From the NCBI RefSeq assembly GCF_016908195.1, contig NZ_JAFBDK010000012.1:44109-108108 (forward strand): DNA of 64,000 nt, written 5' to 3'. Of this stretch, positions 61,050-64,000 are shown piece after piece (positions within the stretch are counted from its first letter, which is position 1; each line of letters starts with the position of its first letter). Made by a program: the position numbers and the translations under genes. Source of the stretch: Jeotgalibacillus terrae (lineage in GTDB: Bacteria > Bacillota > Bacilli > Bacillales > Jeotgalibacillaceae). The notes beneath the pieces were generated by a model. The model ran no database searches, was not told where the DNA came from, and saw nothing but the letters and a program-made list of their open reading frames with translations.

Positions 61050-61080
61050 AGCAGAACTATAGATAGTTCTGCTTTTTTTT
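61050..61080 (+). terminator. Terminator after ynbB
   Basis: Perfect 10-bp stem AGCAGAACTA/TAGTTCTGCT around TAGA, followed by T8. Confidence 0.93.
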
Positions 61081-61160
61081 GAATAAAAAATAAAATGTTT
61101 TTAAATTTATGCATATATCATTAGAAATCAGGGAAGAAAAAAATAGTGAATAAATTTCTA

Positions 61161-61211
61161 TGTAATAAAACCTCACGTGTAGTTGACAGAAAATTTAACA
61201 TGTTGTATAGT
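61161..61211 (+). promoter_or_regulatory. glnRA promoter with two GlnR boxes
   Basis: Promoter TTGACA (61183-61188), 17 bp, TATAGT (61206-61211). Two sites resemble TGTNAN7TNACA, each with one mismatch: 61161-61177 (TGTAA...TCACG) and 61184-61200 (TGACA...TAACA). The second covers the -35, the arrangement used for GlnR autorepression. Confidence 0.8.
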
Positions 61212-61241
61212 TAGGTTGTCGACGAGCAAGAAAGGGGTTGT

Positions 61242-61631
61242 ATGATGGGCAGTGATATTAGACGCAGCATGCCGCTATTTCCTATTGGGACTGTCATGCA
61301 GCTGGCCGATTTAACCGCCCGTCAGATTCGCTATTATGAAGAGCATGGTTTAGTATCTCCAGCCAGAACAGAAGGTAACAGACGTCTATTTTCATTAAAT
61401 GATATTGACAAGTTGCTTGAGATTAAAGATTTACTTGAGCAGGGAGTTAATATGGCTGGTATTAAGCGGATCCTGGGGGATGGCACAAAAGCCGAAGCAG
61501 AAAAACGTGCAAAAAAGCCTGACTTATCAGAAAGCGACCTGAAAAAACTGTTGAAACAGGAAATGATGGGTAATGGTAAGTACAGCAAAAACAATTTACG
61601 AGCGGGAGATCTATCAAGATTTTTCCGTTAA
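61242..61631 (+). CDS. glnR: Glutamine synthetase repressor GlnR
   Basis: A MerR-family regulator that represses glnRA when nitrogen is plentiful. 129 residues: [33 protein letters not shown] is the DNA-binding part, and the C-terminal tail ends [13 protein letters not shown], the region through which feedback-inhibited glutamine synthetase acts. Two adjacent ATGs; upstream AAAGGGG. 28 bp before glnA. Confidence 0.97.
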   Translation: MMGSDIRRSMPLFPIGTVMQLADLTARQIRYYEEHGLVSPARTEGNRRLFSLNDIDKLLEIKDLLEQGVNMAGIKRILGDGTKAEAEKRAKKPDLSESDLKKLLKQEMMGNGKYSKNNLRAGDLSRFFR

Positions 61632-61659
61632 AAATTACATAAAACAGGAGGAATTATTA

Positions 61660-62994
61660 ATGAGTAAGTATTCAAGAGAAGATGTTATGAAATTGGCTAA
61701 AGAGCAAAACGTAAACTTTATCAGACTGCAGTTTACTGATATTCTTGGTACCATTAAAAATGTTGAAATTCCTGTAAGCCAGCTTGAAAAGGCTTTAGAC
61801 AATAAGATGATGTTTGATGGTTCTTCTATCGAAGGATTCGTACGTATCGAGGAATCAGATATGTATCTTTTCCCGGATCTTGATACATGGGTAGTATTCC
61901 CATGGACTGCTGGCGATGGTAAAGTTGCAAGATTGATTTGTGATATTTACAGCCCTGACGGAACTCCATTTGATGGGGACCCTCGTAATAACCTGAAGCG
62001 TGTTCTTAAAGAGATGGAAGAGCTCGGATTTACAGATTTTAACCTTGGACCTGAGCCGGAATTCTTCCTGTTCAAGCTTGATGTGAACGGTGAACCGACA
62101 CTTGAATTAAACGATAAAGGCGGATACTTTGACCTAGCGCCAACAGATCTTGGTGAGAACTGCCGACGTGATATTGTAATCGAACTTGAAAAAATGGGCT
62201 TTGAAATCGAAGCATCACACCATGAAGTAGCACCAGGTCAGCACGAAATCGATTTTAAATATGCAGATGCTGTATCAGCGTGTGATGACATTCAGACATT
62301 TAAATTGGTTGTTAAAACGATTGCCAGAAAGCACGGTCTTCACGCAACGTTTATGCCTAAACCATTATTTGGTGTAAACGGATCTGGTATGCACTTTAAT
62401 ATGTCTCTATTTAAAGATGGTAAGAACTCTTTCTTTGATGAGAATGGTGAAAACCAGTTGAGTGAGACAATGAAGCAGTTTATGGCTGGAGTCCTTAAAC
62501 ATGCGTCAGGTTTTACGGCGGTAACTAATCCTACAGTTAACTCATATAAGCGTCTTGTTCCTGGCTATGAAGCTCCATGTTATATTGCATGGTCAGCTCA
62601 AAACCGTAGTCCGCTCGTTCGTATTCCGGCATCAAGAGGTATGAGTACACGAGTTGAAGTGCGCTCTGTCGATCCGTCCGCTAACCCATACCTTGCGATG
62701 GCTGTTATGCTTAAAGCGGGTCTTGACGGAATCAAAAACGGCTTAACGCCACCAGAATCTATCGACAGAAACATTTACGTGATGGATAAAGAGGAACGTG
62801 AAGAAGCAGGAATCAAAGATCTTCCTGGAACGCTTTATGCAGCACTTGAAGAGCTTAAAAAAGACCAGGTTATTATTGACGGACTTGGAGATCATATTTT
62901 TGAGCACTTCGTTGAAGCGAAGGAAATCGAATGGGATATGTTCCGCACACAGGTTCACCCATGGGAGAGAGAACAGTATCTAGAAATGTATTAA
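61660..62994 (+). CDS. glnA: Glutamine synthetase, type I
   Basis: Makes glutamine from glutamate and ammonia; also a nitrogen sensor via GlnR/TnrA. 444 residues, exactly the B. subtilis length, with [52 protein letters not shown] and the flexible loop [17 protein letters not shown]. The ATG at 61660 has CAGGAGGAA; the frame is open further upstream into glnR but without family similarity. Confidence 0.99.
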   Translation: MSKYSREDVMKLAKEQNVNFIRLQFTDILGTIKNVEIPVSQLEKALDNKMMFDGSSIEGFVRIEESDMYLFPDLDTWVVFPWTAGDGKVARLICDIYSPDGTPFDGDPRNNLKRVLKEMEELGFTDFNLGPEPEFFLFKLDVNGEPTLELNDKGGYFDLAPTDLGENCRRDIVIELEKMGFEIEASHHEVAPGQHEIDFKYADAVSACDDIQTFKLVVKTIARKHGLHATFMPKPLFGVNGSGMHFNMSLFKDGKNSFFDENGENQLSETMKQFMAGVLKHASGFTAVTNPTVNSYKRLVPGYEAPCYIAWSAQNRSPLVRIPASRGMSTRVEVRSVDPSANPYLAMAVMLKAGLDGIKNGLTPPESIDRNIYVMDKEEREEAGIKDLPGTLYAALEELKKDQVIIDGLGDHIFEHFVEAKEIEWDMFRTQVHPWEREQYLEMY

Positions 62995-63000
62995 TATTCA

Positions 63001-63035
63001 ACCCCTTAGAGCATTCAATGCTTTAAGGGGTTTTT
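63001..63035 (+). terminator. Terminator after glnA
   Basis: 14-bp stem ACCCCTTAGAGCAT/ATGCTTTAAGGGGT (one G-U pair) around TCA, then T5. Confidence 0.9.
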
Positions 63036-63117
63036 AATTAATTTTTTTGCGTTATAACATTTTTTTCGCTCAGATCTTGCACTTTTGGGTATACATAAAT
63101 GCAAAGGGGGGAGAATT

Positions 63118-63948
63118 GTGGGAGACGCATATAAAGGATTTAAATCCAAAGAAGGATATGAAATCTATCAGACTGCTTATAATGAAATGACTAAATTATG
63201 GGATGTTCAATTTAAACGGGAGACAATTTCTACATCATTTGGTGATGTATCAATCATCGTTGCCGGTGATCAAAGCAAAGAACCGCTTGTATTTTTTCAT
63301 GCTTTTGGATTCAGTTCTTTAGAATGGTATAAGTGTGCAGAGAGACTGGCTGATGATTTTGAACTTTACTTTATTGATGTTTTAGGGGAGTTTAACCAGA
63401 GTAACACAAAGGAGCATCTAAATGAGCGGGAAGACTATGATTCCTGGATAACAGAAGTATTTGACCAATTACAATTTGCCAGCGTATCAATTATCGGTCA
63501 CTCAAATGGCGGATGGCATGCAATTAATTATGCCTGCCTAAAACCTGACAGAGTAAAATCACTCGTTATACTTTCACCCGCAGCATCAATTAAAAGAATG
63601 AATATTTCCTTCTATTTCAGACTTTTCTTTACTAATATGATTCCTTCAAGAACAATTGTCATCAAGCATTTTTGCGATTGGCTGACTAGTATTAAAAAAC
63701 CTGAGAATCAAAAACTTTTTGAAGTATATTATAACGGACAAAAATTTGTGCAATGGGAATATGTAATGACACCGCCAAAACTGTTTAAGGATCAGGAGCT
63801 TGAAAAACTTACAATGCCGGTATTTCTCGCAGTGGGGAAAAATGAGGTGATCTATAATCCTTATAAGATGCTAGAACGGGCAAGTGAAAAGATTAAATCT
63901 TCCAATGACTACAGCCAAGGGATAGATCCAGTGTTGCCATCTTTTTGA
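63118..63948 (+). pseudogene. Alpha/beta hydrolase, probably truncated by an insertion sequence
   Basis: Reads 276 residues from GTG (AAAGGGGGGAG upstream; an ATG-start version 11 codons longer exists at 63085). It has VFFHAFGFSSLEWYKCAERLADDFELYFIDVLGE and the nucleophile in IIGHSNGGWHAIN. The normal C-terminal catalytic histidine region (GHxxxxxxP) is missing: after SSNDYSQGIDP the frame enters the repeated sequence starting at 63932 and stops. Probably inactive. The natural function is unknown. Confidence 0.7.
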
Positions 63949-64000
63949 CCCACCAATGACATCCATTTGATCCACCGTTGCCATACGAGATCCACATAAA
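63932..64000. mobile_element. Terminal repeats of an IS21-like insertion sequence (edge of element)
   Basis: Begins TGTTGCCAT and contains three imperfect tandem repeats with an exact 22-bp period: copies start at 63934, 63956 and 63978. Each has a (T/A)TG(C/A)CAT box followed by TGAtCCACC-like text (GGTGGATCA on the other strand). Tandem 20-odd-bp repeats at the tip with a TGT end are typical of IS21-family elements. No transposase is visible because the window ends. Confidence 0.6.

Noticed and set aside
61573..61659. 29-residue upstream extension of glutamine synthetase
   Set aside because: It lies within glnR, has no family similarity, and the start at 61660 gives the exact family length with a good ribosome binding site.
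63087..63092. GGGTAT as a SigB -10 before the last hydrolase gene
   Set aside because: There is no GTTT-type -35 in the required 12-15 bp window.

Overview
The window is a stretch of chromosome from a spore-forming, low-GC Gram-positive bacterium (Bacillaceae or Planococcaceae/Caryophanaceae). The evidence is the Bacillus-type gene order, the sporulation genes dpaAB, spoIIIE, spoVS, cotE and spoVK, AGGAGG-type ribosome binding sites with many TTG and GTG starts, and CcpA, LexA, GlnR, SigB and SigK-type sites. Acidic linkers in some exported proteins would suit a mildly halotolerant marine or soil species (for example Jeotgalibacillus), but the genus is inference. Nearly all genes are on the + strand; the clear exceptions are a LacI-family regulator and a TRIC-family membrane protein. 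No rRNA, tRNA or CRISPR array was seen.

Layout. 1-7,660: end of the nusA-infB operon (ylxQ, infB, ylxP, rbfA, truB, ribF, rpsO, pnp), for translation initiation, ribosome maturation and RNA decay. 7,797-16,162: an M16 peptidase, ymxH, dipicolinate synthase dpaAB, the lysine/diaminopimelate genes asd-dapG-dapA and RNase J2. The dap products lead to dihydrodipicolinate, which DpaAB turns into spore dipicolinic acid. 16,240-24,590: spoIIIE, a GntR-type regulator and a nucleoside-type ABC importer. 24,688-35,150: the ymfF-ymfM block, pgsA, cinA, recA and rny (cell envelope, phospholipid, DNA repair, RNA turnover). 35,253-41,440: ymdB, spoVS, a 2-oxoacid:ferredoxin oxidoreductase (korAB), miaB and ricA.

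41,600-44,650 is the most accessory-looking part. It holds a CcpA-controlled aldehyde dehydrogenase, a small unknown gene with a good SigB promoter, and a LacI-type repressor with three matching 18-bp operators, one at the centre of a 40-bp perfect palindrome. Then come cotE with a SigK-type promoter, mutSL, the glycerol genes glpP-glpFK-glpD (a terminator sits in front of both glpFK and glpD, as expected for GlpP antitermination), an alpha/beta hydrolase, miaA-hfq, spoVK, hflX-ynbB and glnRA. The last gene, another alpha/beta hydrolase, appears to be cut by the end of an IS21-like insertion sequence that runs off the right edge.

No clearly new multi-gene system was found; this is mainly conserved core chromosome. 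The best leads are the LacI operator array with its palindrome, the inverted repeats flanking the GntR gene, the SigB-preceded unknown gene, the ACT plus P-loop protein YmfK and the insertion end at 63,932. Sites and motifs were read by eye and none has been tested by search or experiment.
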